DNA of 40,275 bases from GCA-002790615 sp964438025 (lineage in GTDB: Bacteria > Patescibacteriota > Minisyncoccia > Moranbacterales > UBA2206): positions 1-40,275 of the forward strand of contig CAYTIK010000004.1 in the NCBI GenBank assembly GCA_964438025.1. The letters are read 5' to 3'. How positions within the stretch are numbered: the first letter of the stretch is position 1; each line of letters begins with the position of its first letter. The notes under the pieces were generated by a model that did not search any database, was not told where the DNA came from, and saw nothing but the letters and a program-made list of their open reading frames with translations. The translations under genes were made by a program, and so were the position numbers. Shown in pieces: positions 22,362 to 29,279 of the stretch.

Positions 22362-23573
22362 ATGCTTAAAAAAATAATTAACCTGTCCTTCCTGATTGTC
22401 CTCATTTTAACAGGGCTGTTTTTGTCGCCTTTGAAAAAAGGACAAGCCTTAGATTGTGACAGCGCTTCCTTGACGCCAGATGAACAAGACCAGTGCGAAG
22501 AATTAAAAAAACAGGCTAAGACTTACAATTCCATCATCAAACTCAAAGAAAAACAGGAGGCCACCATTTCCAGCCAACTGCAAGTGATAGAACAGGCCCA
22601 GCAAAAAACTACCCGAGAATTGAAATCTACCAGTGAAAATTTAAAAAGCCTGCAAGAACAGATCGGCGATTTGACAGAAAAAATAAAAGAAAATAAAAGG
22701 CAAGTTGCATTCCAAAAAAAAATGCTCCGAGCATTAATGCAAAATTACTACGAATATGACCGCCAGGGAATTTTAAATCTAGTCCTTTTGGAAAAAAATT
22801 TGTCTGATTCGTTGCGCGGAGCGGATTATATTCAGCAATCCGGAATGAAAATCAACGAGCTCCTGTCAGAAATAAGGAAAATCAAAAAAGAAATGGAAGA
22901 GCAAAAGATCCAATTAGAAGCTAAAGAAAATGAAAGTGAAAAACTCAAAGAAACCCTGGAAGATAAAAACCTGGCTCTGCAAAATACAGAAAATCAGAAA
23001 GAAATTCTTTTAGGCCAGACGCAAAAAGATAAGGAGAAATACAACCAGCTTTTAGCCAGCATCGAAGATGAGATATCCAGTCTGGAATCCGGCAAATATG
23101 TCGACTACAGCAACCTGCCTCCGGATAAGAACGGCTACTTCGCTTATCCGGTTAAACCCGTAGTTATTACTCAAGGTTACGGCAAAACCAGCTTTTCTAA
23201 AAATTATTCCTCTGGATTGCATAATGGCATTGATTTTAGCATCAAAAATGGACCAGTTTACGCGGTTAAATCAGGCAAGGTTATCGCTACCGGCAATAAT
23301 GGACGTTACGCTTACGGCAAATGGATCGCCATCGACCATGGAGACGGTCTGGTGACGCTTTACGGCCATTTCAGCAGCCTCGGAGTGTCCAAAGGCCAGA
23401 AAGTGGGGGGGAGAGAAAAAATCGGTACCAGCGGCAATACCGGATTTTCTACCGGTCCACATTTGCATTTTTCCGTTTTTGTGAAAAAAAGTTTTGAAAT
23501 TGTCGAATCAACAAAAGTTTCCGGCCTGATGCTGCCGGTCGGGGCTTCAATCAATCCGAAAAAGTATTTCTAA
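22362..23573 (+). CDS. Secreted coiled-coil M23 peptidase (EnvC/PcsB-like)
   Basis: A 403-residue protein with a signal peptide (about 1-29, LSFLIVLILTGLFL core), a long coiled coil in two blocks (about 45-115 and 160-245) and a C-terminal M23 (LytM) domain. The zinc ligands are present: His287 and Asp291 in LHNGIDF, and His367/His369 in GPHLHFSVF. Therefore it is likely an active endopeptidase of peptidoglycan cross-links, unlike EnvC, whose LytM domain is degenerate. The layout matches the hydrolases or activators controlled by FtsEX. The gene is directly behind gltX, far from ftsEX in this window. The functional link is inference. Confidence 0.88.
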   Translation: MLKKIINLSFLIVLILTGLFLSPLKKGQALDCDSASLTPDEQDQCEELKKQAKTYNSIIKLKEKQEATISSQLQVIEQAQQKTTRELKSTSENLKSLQEQIGDLTEKIKENKRQVAFQKKMLRALMQNYYEYDRQGILNLVLLEKNLSDSLRGADYIQQSGMKINELLSEIRKIKKEMEEQKIQLEAKENESEKLKETLEDKNLALQNTENQKEILLGQTQKDKEKYNQLLASIEDEISSLESGKYVDYSNLPPDKNGYFAYPVKPVVITQGYGKTSFSKNYSSGLHNGIDFSIKNGPVYAVKSGKVIATGNNGRYAYGKWIAIDHGDGLVTLYGHFSSLGVSKGQKVGGREKIGTSGNTGFSTGPHLHFSVFVKKSFEIVESTKVSGLMLPVGASINPKKYF

Positions 23574-23606
23574 GATTAGATTTAACTGATTAAATAATTT
23601 TAAAGC

Positions 23607-23630
23607 GGGAGATTGGAAAATCTCTTTTTT
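23607..23630 (+). terminator. Terminator after the M23 peptidase gene
   Basis: GAGATT and AATCTC form a 6-bp stem around a 4-base loop, followed by six Ts, 36 bp after the stop. Confidence 0.7.
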
Positions 23631-23657
23631 CTTATTTCAAGCCCCCAAGCTAAGCTT

Positions 23658-23689
23658 GAGGGTCGCAAAAGATATATTGTGCGACCCTC
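23658..23689. repeat. Perfect 10-bp hairpin between convergent units
   Basis: GAGGGTCGCA (23658-23667) and TGCGACCCTC (23680-23689) pair perfectly around a 12-base loop. A second imperfect hairpin (CCCCAAGC TAA GCTTGAGGG) lies just left of it and shares the GAGGG arm, so the two are mutually exclusive. It may be an interspersed repeat or shared terminator structure. Confidence 0.55.
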
Positions 23690-23719
23690 TGTCTAGATCG
23701 CACTAACCATCCCCCTTAA

Positions 23720-23744
23720 CAAAAACCGGCTGCTTTCAGCCGGT
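23720..23744 (-). terminator. Terminator of the isc operon
   Basis: On the minus strand ACCGGCTG and CAGCCGGT form an 8-bp stem with a 4-base loop, followed by TTTTTGTT. It lies 28 bp past the iscU stop. Confidence 0.75.
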
Positions 23745-23771
23745 AAAAATATCTTTTTAAAGTATCCTTTT

Positions 23772-24152
23772 TTATTTTTTCTTTTTTATTTTGCCGCGAT
23801 AATCCGCAATCGCCTTCTTAAGAGCCTCCGTCGCCAGATTGCTGCAGTGCATTTTCAAAGGCGGCAAACCTTCTAAAGATTCAGCTACATCCCCCCGGGT
23901 GATTTTTTCCGCCTCCCCTAGCGGCTTGTTTTTAGCGAGCTCCGTGACCATTGATGAGGTTGCAATAGCGGCCGCGCAGCCTAAAGTCTCGAATTTGATA
24001 TCTTTAATGGTATCTTTTTGGACTTGGATGTATACCTTCATCAAATCTCCGCAAACCGGATTGCCAACCATGCCCACGCCATCAGCATTTTTTATTTGTC
24101 CCTGATTATGTGGATGGGTAAAATGTTCTAAAACTTTTTTACTATACTGCAT
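23772..24152 (-). CDS. iscU: Iron-sulfur cluster scaffold protein IscU
   Basis: A 126-residue scaffold on which IscS-derived sulfur and iron form 2Fe-2S clusters. The three cluster ligands are present (GNPVCGDLMK, ETLGCAAAIAT, KMHCSNLAT), with the Asp two residues after the first Cys as in IscU. I start it at MQYSKKVLEHF. The frame is open 13 codons further up, but those codons are encoded by the intergenic CCAAT-rich repeat and do not fit the family. There is no HscA-type LPPVK; the equivalent stretch is LPPLK. It is the last gene of iscR-iscS-iscU and ends before a good terminator. Confidence 0.93.
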   Translation of the reverse strand: MQYSKKVLEHFTHPHNQGQIKNADGVGMVGNPVCGDLMKVYIQVQKDTIKDIKFETLGCAAAIATSSMVTELAKNKPLGEAEKITRGDVAESLEGLPPLKMHCSNLATEALKKAIADYRGKIKKKK

Positions 24153-24164
24153 ATATTTTAAAAA

Positions 24165-24265
24165 TCCAAAATCCAAAGTTCCAATTTCCAATAAATTTCA
24201 AAATCCAAATTTATAAATTTTAGATTTGGGATTTTATTTGGCATTGGGATTTTGTCATTGGGATT
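24165..24265. repeat. AATCCCAATG / AATCCAAA-type repeat between iscS and iscU
   Basis: On the minus strand the ~100-bp gap is made of variants of AATCCCAATGACAAA, AATCCCAATGCC, AATCCCAAATC and then inverted GGATTTTG / GGAACTTTGG units around ATTTATAAATTT. Such CCAAT-word repeats are common between genes in CPR genomes. Their purpose is unknown. It supplies the false N-terminal extension of iscU. Confidence 0.6.
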
Positions 24266-24273
24266 TATTTTAA

Positions 24274-25491
24274 TTATTTATATTCCTTTAACACATCTCC
24301 TGATATACTTCTCAATTTTTTAACAATCATCTTTAACTTATCGATAAATATGTCCACTTCTTTCTTAGTTGTGTATTTCCCCAAACTAATTCTCAGAGAC
24401 CCATGAGCCTCTTCCGGCTTCAGTCCGATGGCTAATAGCACGTGCGAAGGTTCCAAACTGCCCGTGGAACAAGCCGAGCCGGTCGAGCAAGCAATGCCTT
24501 CTCTATCCAGAGATAATATTAAACTCTCCCCTTCCACATTGGCAAAAGAAAAATTCGCATTGTTAGGAGAACGGAATTTTCTGGATCCATTTAATCTGAC
24601 TTCCGGAATTTCTTTTAAAACTCTATTTATAAGATAGTCGCGCAATTTAATGATATCTTGTATCTTGTATCTTGTATCTTGTATCCTTTTTATCGCTTCC
24701 GCGAGCCCGACAATACTTGGCACATTATGCGTTCCGGCACGCATTTCAAACTCTTGATCGCCTCCGTCTTGAACTCGACTAATGGCCGTTTCTTTTTTTA
24801 CATACAAAACTCCCACCCCCTTGGGACCGTAAATTTTATGGCCGGAAAGAGAAAGCAAATCAACTCCCATTTTTTGGACATCACAATTAAAATAATTAAT
24901 CGCCTGCGTAGCATCTGTATGAAAAATTATTTTTTCTCCCAGATTTCGCTTGGCATTTATTTCTTTTAATAATTTACCAATTTTAAAAACTGGTTGGACA
25001 GTCCCAATTTCATTATTAACATACATTATAGAAATAAGCCTCGTATTATCCTTGATTGCGTTTTTGATATCTTTTATCTTAACAATCCCCTCTTTATATA
25101 CCGGCAAATATGTCACTTCGGCTTGTCCGGATTTTTCCAAAAATTTCAGAGAATTTAAAACACAATGATGCTCAAAGGCCGTCGTAATGATGTGCGGTTT
25201 TTCTTTGGATGAATTATTTTTATGTCCAAAGTAATATCCTTTTATAAACCCCTTGATTGCCAGGTTATTGCTTTCCGTAGCTCCGGAAGTAAAAATTACT
25301 TCTTCTGGCAGACAATGCAAAAAATCCGCCACAATTTTTCTGGATTTTTCCATCGCCATTTCTACTTCTCGGCCAAAAGAGTGCAAGGACATCGGATTAC
25401 CGAATTTTTCCGAAAAATAAGGCACCATGGCTTTCAAAACTTGTTTGTCAACCGGTGTCGTCGCCGCATTATCAAAATATATTCTATTCAT
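24274..25491 (-). CDS. iscS: Cysteine desulfurase IscS/NifS
   Basis: A 405-residue PLP enzyme that takes sulfur from cysteine and hands it to IscU. The PLP Lys is Lys219 in SLSGHKIYGPKG. The mobile-loop active-site Cys is Cys341 in STGSACSTGSLEPSHVL. HTDATQAIN and EFEMRAGTHN are also typical. Residues about 269-281 (RIQDTRYKIQDII) come from four tandem copies of a 7-bp repeat. They sit in the helix between AEAIKR and LRDYLI, where the family varies. iscR is upstream, with a 20-bp palindrome in the 39-bp gap, and iscU is downstream. Confidence 0.95.
   Translation of the reverse strand: MNRIYFDNAATTPVDKQVLKAMVPYFSEKFGNPMSLHSFGREVEMAMEKSRKIVADFLHCLPEEVIFTSGATESNNLAIKGFIKGYYFGHKNNSSKEKPHIITTAFEHHCVLNSLKFLEKSGQAEVTYLPVYKEGIVKIKDIKNAIKDNTRLISIMYVNNEIGTVQPVFKIGKLLKEINAKRNLGEKIIFHTDATQAINYFNCDVQKMGVDLLSLSGHKIYGPKGVGVLYVKKETAISRVQDGGDQEFEMRAGTHNVPSIVGLAEAIKRIQDTRYKIQDIIKLRDYLINRVLKEIPEVRLNGSRKFRSPNNANFSFANVEGESLILSLDREGIACSTGSACSTGSLEPSHVLLAIGLKPEEAHGSLRISLGKYTTKKEVDIFIDKLKMIVKKLRSISGDVLKEYK
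24655..24682. repeat. Tandem 7-bp repeat inside iscS
   Basis: Four perfect copies of ATCTTGT (ACAAGAT on the coding strand). Because 3 x 7 is 21 bp, the coding strand reads a 7-residue cycle (IQDTRYK, then IQD) and stays open in this frame. Slippage by three units changes the protein by exactly seven residues without a frameshift. Confidence 0.8.
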
Positions 25492-25498
25492 TGTGTCG

Positions 25499-25518
25499 CC
25501 TGCCTGCCGGTAGGCAGG
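25499..25518. repeat. Palindrome between iscR and iscS
   Basis: CCTGCCTGCCGGTAGGCAGG: 7-bp arms CCTGCCT/AGGCAGG around GCCGGT. It is nearly the same as the perfect palindrome before gltX (20836-20857), so the two are copies of one interspersed repeat. Confidence 0.75.
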
Positions 25519-25530
25519 TATGTTATATGA

Positions 25531-25917
25531 TTATATTAATTCGCTTAACTTAATTGCATATAAAGTTTTTCTGATCTGCTTTCCCAGTTTCAACCAAACC
25601 CGACTCGAAGAACAGCTACAAGTTGTCTGACACTCCACATCGGCGCACTCCATTGGAGAAAGTGATCCCTCTAAAATTTCAATAATCTGGCCGACTTTAA
25701 TTAATCTGGGATTTTTAATCAAAACATATCCCCCATTCTTTCCCTGAAAACTGCAGACTAAATTATTTTTTCGGAGTTCCCCCATCAATCTTTCCAAATA
25801 TTTAGCCGGGATATTTTCTTCCCGGGAAATTTGTTGGATATTTTTTTGAGTCGGATAATAACGGGCCAAGTTAGCCATAGCTTGTAACCCATATTCAGCT
25901 CGCGTAGAAAATTTCAT
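25531..25917 (-). CDS. iscR: Rrf2-family regulator IscR
   Basis: A 128-residue Rrf2 winged-helix regulator. The DNA-binding part is typical (MKFSTRAEYGLQAMANLAR, IPAKYLERLMGELRKNNLV, GKNGGYVLIKNP). The cluster-binding loop has Cys91, Cys96, Cys100 and Cys102 (ECADVECQTTCSCSSS), enough for a 2Fe-2S cluster though spaced differently from E. coli IscR. It should sense Fe-S status and repress its own operon when clusters are plentiful. It leads iscR-iscS-iscU, with a consensus promoter and an imperfect inverted repeat directly upstream. Confidence 0.92.
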   Translation of the reverse strand: MKFSTRAEYGLQAMANLARYYPTQKNIQQISREENIPAKYLERLMGELRKNNLVCSFQGKNGGYVLIKNPRLIKVGQIIEILEGSLSPMECADVECQTTCSCSSSRVWLKLGKQIRKTLYAIKLSELI

Positions 25918-25923
25918 AAGATA

Positions 25924-25978
25924 ATCCTACTGTTTTAGTATGTATTTAGATTATAGAAAACTCCAGTTGTTTTGTCAA
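25924..25978 (-). promoter_or_regulatory. Consensus promoter and candidate IscR operator
   Basis: Minus strand: TTGACA (25978-25973), exactly 17 bp, TATAAT (25955-25950). Downstream, over the likely start site, is an imperfect inverted repeat ATACATACT-AAAA-CAGTAGGAT (25945-25924). An autoregulatory Rrf2 site would be expected there. This is the best promoter in the window. Confidence 0.7.
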
Positions 25979-25989
25979 CTACTTAAAAA

Positions 25990-26106
25990 TCAGCGGGATA
26001 AATCAATAGATATGGAAATTATAATCGCAAAAAAAACGAATAAAACGCAGAAAGCTCCAAATTTAAACATTTCTTCCGGTCTGGGATCTAGGACATTTTT
26101 AAACAT
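25990..26106 (-). CDS. Single-span small membrane protein
   Basis: A 38-residue frame: MFKNVLDPRPEEMFKFGAFC followed by VLFVFFAIIISISIDLSR. The first 15 residues are charged and the rest (about 16-34) is one clear membrane span with a short basic end. The amino-acid pattern is that of a real small membrane protein rather than chance AT-rich sequence. No family is recognised. It has no Shine-Dalgarno site close by; a promoter, a strong AAGGAGG and a terminator-like hairpin lie upstream in its leader. The stop (TGA) is 12 bp from the iscR promoter -35, and the gene is transcribed toward iscR. Confidence 0.45.
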   Translation of the reverse strand: MFKNVLDPRPEEMFKFGAFCVLFVFFAIIISISIDLSR

Positions 26107-26120
26107 GCTTTTTTCAACAA

Positions 26121-26216
26121 TTAAAAAATAAGGCCATCGACCTTACAAGACAAATCCAAAATCCTCCTTATCTAAAATTTTAGAATTATCTAAATAATAC
26201 TACTCTTATTATAGCA
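26121..26216 (-). promoter_or_regulatory. Promoter plus possible leader peptide/attenuator
   Basis: Minus strand order: extended -10 TGC-TATAAT (hexamer 26213-26208); AAGGAGG (26169-26163); an 11-codon frame TTG to TAA (26153-26121) that would read MSCKVDGLIF; and, inside that frame, AAGGTC-GAT-GGCCTT (26144-26130) followed by TATTTTTT. Such an arrangement resembles an attenuator ahead of the small membrane protein. A plain terminator is the simpler reading of the hairpin. Confidence 0.35.
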
Positions 26217-26260
26217 TTTTTAAAATAAAAAGGGAAGAAATTATAAAATTTACTACGAGA

Positions 26261-26289
26261 TTGACCTTCCTGTCTCTTTAGCTTAAAAT
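26261..26289 (+). promoter_or_regulatory. Promoter of the RecB-like nuclease gene
   Basis: TTGACC (26261-26266), 17-bp spacer, TAAAAT (26284-26289), 21 bp before the ATG. Confidence 0.55.
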
Positions 26290-26310
26290 TATAAGCACTA
26301 AGCTAAAAAT

Positions 26311-27447
26311 ATGCGCCTTTCTTATTCCGCCCTCGACACTTACCGCTCTTGCCCTCTCAAATATAAATTCCAGGAAATTGACCGCATCAAGACTCCTAAA
26401 TCCAAGGAGGCGGTTTTCGGCACGACTATCCACGCGACGCTGAAATTCATCCACAAGCCGGGAATTCTTTTCCCGAATCTGGAACAAGCGATGGAATTTT
26501 TCAGCAATGCTTGGAATCCGGCCGTCTTTGATTCTGAAGCGGAAGAACGTTCGGCTTTTTCCCAAGGCATAAAAATTATCCAGGATTATTATCAGAAAAA
26601 TAACCCGGCAGATGCCAATGTTATCGATTTGGAATCCCATTTTCAAATTGCCATCGGAGAAAAAGAAAATCTGCATATTGTCAGCGGCATTATAGACAGA
26701 ATTGACAAAACAACCGAGGGTTATGAAATCATTGACTATAAAACTACCCGCAAGATGCCTGCCCAAGAAAAAGTGGATAATGATATCCAGCTATCAATTT
26801 ACTTAAAAGCTTTTCTTTCCCGTTACCCGAAAGAAGTCGTCAATTTAAATAAAATTACAGTCAGTCTTTATTATCTCAAGCATGGTGTCAAACTTTCTTC
26901 CCAAAGAACATTGGAACAATTGCAAAAAAGTGAAGAATTATTTTTAGATATTATCCGACTAATTGAAACCGCTAAATTTAATCCCAACCTCTCCCCTCTT
27001 TGTGATTGGTGCGGCTACCAAAATTTTTGCCCGATGTGGAAACATAAATTCAAGGAATTGCGCAAAATTGATACCAATGAAGTCAATCAAGCTATCGCGG
27101 AATATATTGAATTGAAATCGGCTATAAATATTACCAAAGACCGTTTAGAAAAAATCCAGGAAGAAATCTTGCACTATATGGATCAGGAAGGTGTGGACCG
27201 CGTTTTTGGGGAAAATGGACTTATTGCCAAAACTTTACGTAAAACCTACAAATATGATGAGAAAAAAATCAAAGCCATATTAGAACCCTTGAATAAATGG
27301 GAAGATGTATTGAAAGTTGATAGTATTGCGCTGAAAAATATTTTAGCCGTTCTACCCTTGGCCGCTAAAGAAGCTTTGGAAAAAGCCAAAACCATTAACA
27401 AAGAATCTTACAGCTTAACAGTCAAAAAAGGTAAGAATAATGAGTGA
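26311..27447 (+). CDS. PD-(D/E)XK nuclease with Fe-S cysteines (RecB/Cas4-like)
   Basis: A 378-residue protein. It starts with MRLSYSALDTYRSCPLKYKF, the usual opening of RecB-like PF12705 proteins, then FGTTIHATLKF (motif I His), VSGIIDRIDK (metal Asp) and YEIIDYKTTRK (DxK of PD-(D/E)XK), then NDIQLSIYL. Cys14 and the C-terminal CDWCGYQNFC provide four Cys, as in the Fe-S clasp of AddB and Cas4. A charged helical tail (about 260-378) follows. No helicase or CRISPR genes are nearby, so it may work alone in DNA repair. It overlaps the DUF2062 gene by 8 bp. Confidence 0.88.
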   Translation: MRLSYSALDTYRSCPLKYKFQEIDRIKTPKSKEAVFGTTIHATLKFIHKPGILFPNLEQAMEFFSNAWNPAVFDSEAEERSAFSQGIKIIQDYYQKNNPADANVIDLESHFQIAIGEKENLHIVSGIIDRIDKTTEGYEIIDYKTTRKMPAQEKVDNDIQLSIYLKAFLSRYPKEVVNLNKITVSLYYLKHGVKLSSQRTLEQLQKSEELFLDIIRLIETAKFNPNLSPLCDWCGYQNFCPMWKHKFKELRKIDTNEVNQAIAEYIELKSAINITKDRLEKIQEEILHYMDQEGVDRVFGENGLIAKTLRKTYKYDEKKIKAILEPLNKWEDVLKVDSIALKNILAVLPLAAKEALEKAKTINKESYSLTVKKGKNNE

Positions 27448-27922
27448 AAAATCAAAACTATTCCTAATTAAACTAAAAACCTCCATTCGAAAGTTTTTTC
27501 TTATTAACGACACACCGCATGAAATCGCAGTTGGTTTCGCTTTGGGAGTTTTTTTGGGGATTGTTCCAGGTGAAGGCATTACAGCCAGCCTTATTTTATC
27601 TTCAATTTTCGGGTTCAATCGCCTAGCTGCCACTTCCGGAGCTTTAGCCACTAATATGTGGTCCACGGTGGCTATTTTACCCTTAGCCGCCAAAATTGGC
27701 ACCTTGATTTCCGGAGAAAATTACCAAAGCCTGATATTTCAATTCCAAAATAACTATCATCTGGGCTATAAATTTTTCTTAAGCAAATATGTTTTTTTTG
27801 AAATTGCTTTGCCTTTAGCTATTGGCTTTACTCTGGCAGCTTTAATTATTGCCATTATTGCTTATGCTATTGTCTGGTTTTTGATGGAAAACCGCAAAAT
27901 ACCCATTCACAAAACTAATTAA
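27440..27922 (+). CDS. DUF2062 membrane protein
   Basis: A 160-residue protein with three or so membrane segments. The DUF2062 signature is clear: DTPHEIAVGFALGVFLGIVPGEG (about 24-46), then ATNMWSTVAILPLAAKIG. Related domains accompany glycosyltransferases and lipid enzymes in other bacteria; function is unknown. It overlaps the nuclease gene by 8 bp and runs convergently into the UMP kinase gene, with an 8-bp tail overlap, so both genes end in the same few bases. Confidence 0.85.
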   Translation: MSEKSKLFLIKLKTSIRKFFLINDTPHEIAVGFALGVFLGIVPGEGITASLILSSIFGFNRLAATSGALATNMWSTVAILPLAAKIGTLISGENYQSLIFQFQNNYHLGYKFFLSKYVFFEIALPLAIGFTLAALIIAIIAYAIVWFLMENRKIPIHKTN

Positions 27923-28613
27923 TTATTGTGCCTTTAAATTTTTTGCCCGCGAGATAATTTTCGAGGTTTTTTAAATTACGGCCGTTCATAATTGCTACTT
28001 CCATTTGGCATTCTTGCGCAATTCGTGAAGCAATTGGGTCGAAAGGCGCGTTAAGCCCCGGATTCCACTTATCCCCTACCAATTTTCTAAATTCTGGCCA
28101 AGAAAATTTTTCGACTTTCCGGGCATTGGAAAATTTTTTGGGATCTTTGTCATAGACATAATCAATGTTAGAAAGATTGATGATTTTTTTTACTCCGAAA
28201 TATTTGCCCAAAACGACCGCGTCATAATCTGTGGAAAAGCCCGGACGCCAGCCAGCGGCCACCAAAATATTTTCCTTGAAATTAAAAAAATTATCCAGAT
28301 CATTGGGATTGGTATTGATGACCGGATGGGCATTGGAACGGAAAATTGTCCGGATAAAATGGCCATTCATGCGGGTAGCGTGAATACCGAGCCAGTCTTG
28401 ATCATCGGCCGTCAATTTGCGGGAAACTTTAAGTGAAGCTTCCTGATAGCGCCGGGCCAATTTTCCTCCACCCGTAATAATGATAAATTTATAACCTTTA
28501 GTAATCTGTTTCTTGATCAGCTTCTTAAACTGCTTGACAAATTTCCAATCAATTTCGTCCGGTACGATTATTGAACCCCCGAGTGAGATAGCGATTATTT
28601 TTTTTGGTTGCAT
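27915..28613 (-). CDS. pyrH: UMP kinase, archaeal-type
   Basis: A 232-residue amino-acid-kinase-fold enzyme that phosphorylates UMP to UDP. It has SLGGSIIVPDEIDWKFV at the start, IITGGGKLARRYQEA, GIHATRMNG, a central AAGWRPGFSTDYDAVVLGKYF and LSNIDYVYDKDPK. GGSIIVP plus the short STDYDAV segment match the archaeal-type PyrH subfamily more than the typical bacterial form (FGGSSVVDS-like oligomer type). This type is known in CPR. With CTP synthase (29678) it gives the UMP to CTP steps in one region. Family-type assignment is from memory of motifs. Confidence 0.88.
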   Translation of the reverse strand: MQPKKIIAISLGGSIIVPDEIDWKFVKQFKKLIKKQITKGYKFIIITGGGKLARRYQEASLKVSRKLTADDQDWLGIHATRMNGHFIRTIFRSNAHPVINTNPNDLDNFFNFKENILVAAGWRPGFSTDYDAVVLGKYFGVKKIINLSNIDYVYDKDPKKFSNARKVEKFSWPEFRKLVGDKWNPGLNAPFDPIASRIAQECQMEVAIMNGRNLKNLENYLAGKKFKGTIIN

Positions 28614-28704
28614 ATTATTATAGATTTAAAAAATTAGCCATAATAAATTCGCCTTAATTGCGGCGAACTGTTTTATATTCTAGTGTAAATAATACTAAAA
28701 AAAA

Positions 28705-29130
28705 TCATTTAAGGCAATTAGTATCCGGCTGATAACCTCGCTTTAGGGCATCTTCTTTAGAAGCAAAACAGACCAAGTTTTCTGGTTTAATGCCTTTAGC
28801 ATAGCGGCAAGAAGGCAGATGGTATTTGTTGGAATTTTTGCTGCCAACATAAGCACAGTTTTTCTTTTCTTCTGTCGTTCTATTTTGGCTTAAATCAGGC
28901 TCATTTTTATTATTTGGGACCAGCTGAATATCAGCATCGGCTGTGATATTTTCCTTATTTTGCTCTTCCAAATAAGTTGTGCTTTTTTCTATGATTAAGG
29001 GGCTTTCTGGCGCCGCTTTACCCTTCAAATAACCTCCTTGGAAAGCAATTAATGCGACCAAAACCAAGCCCACCAAGACAACTGCCTTAGCTTCATATTT
29101 TTGCCAAAATTCAATGATTCTTTCTTTCAT
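28705..29130 (-). CDS. Membrane-anchored protein with Ada-like zinc domain
   Basis: A 141-residue protein with a membrane anchor (about 14-35) and a flexible acidic linker. The C-terminal domain reads CAYVGSKNSNKYHLPSCRYA, then KGIKPENLVCFASKEDALKR and GYQPDTNC. This is the Ada metal-binding-like fold that occurs alone or next to nuclease domains in secreted proteins. Usual members have Cys-x2-Cys at the end (PCKVC); here PDTNC keeps one Cys. I start it at the second Met (29130), since the first ATG (29139) lies inside the -10 box TATAATG. The mRNA would then be leaderless. Function is unknown. Confidence 0.75.
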   Translation of the reverse strand: MKERIIEFWQKYEAKAVVLVGLVLVALIAFQGGYLKGKAAPESPLIIEKSTTYLEEQNKENITADADIQLVPNNKNEPDLSQNRTTEEKKNCAYVGSKNSNKYHLPSCRYAKGIKPENLVCFASKEDALKRGYQPDTNCLK

Positions 29131-29137
29131 TGTTGAC

Positions 29138-29143
29138 ATTATA
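29138..29143 (-). promoter_or_regulatory. -10 box fused to the upstream ATG
   Basis: TGC-TATAAT (extended -10) whose last bases form the first ATG of the frame (TATAATG). Seven bases separate it from the ATG at 29130, so the transcript should start at or beside that codon. Confidence 0.55.
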
Positions 29144-29175
29144 GCATAAATTTGTTAAAATTAATTTCGTTATTA

Positions 29176-29272
29176 ATGTTATAAATGTTGTAAGTGTTGT
29201 AATGTTCTAAGTGCTAAAAAGCTCGCATTTTAACGAGTGAAATGATAGAACAATTAGAACAGTTAGAACAAT
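29176..29272. repeat. Two opposed 9-bp tandem arrays upstream of rpmA
   Basis: The left array has units of the form ATGTTNTAA (29176-29210, four, one short by a base). The right array has three units TAGAACAAT/TAGAACAGT/TAGAACAAT (29246-29272). The right unit is the complement of ATTGTTCTA, so the arrays face each other and could fold into a long imperfect stem ending 7 bp before the rpmA ATG. Confidence 0.6.
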
Positions 29273-29279
29273 AAAAAAA

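Noticed and set aside
23570..23770. A small RNA gene among the hairpins after the M23 gene
   Set aside because: Two hairpins are explained as terminators and the third is a simple palindrome; no promoter was found for a separate RNA.
24153..24191. N-terminal extension of IscU (13 codons)
   Set aside because: It is coded by the intergenic CCAAT-word repeat and lies before the conserved family start MQYSKKVL.
24428..25530. Plus-strand frames across iscS
   Set aside because: Shadow frames of iscS; one of them simply reads the complement of the 7-bp repeat.
28614..28630. A leaderless promoter for pyrH (TATAAT 3 bp before the ATG)
   Set aside because: The -10 is so close that transcription would begin inside or after the start codon, so it was not listed with the other cases.
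29176..29272. A CRISPR array in the tandem repeats before rpmA
   Set aside because: Units are 9 bp with no spacers and no cas genes are nearby; the RecB/Cas4-like nuclease at 26311 is of the general PF12705 kind.
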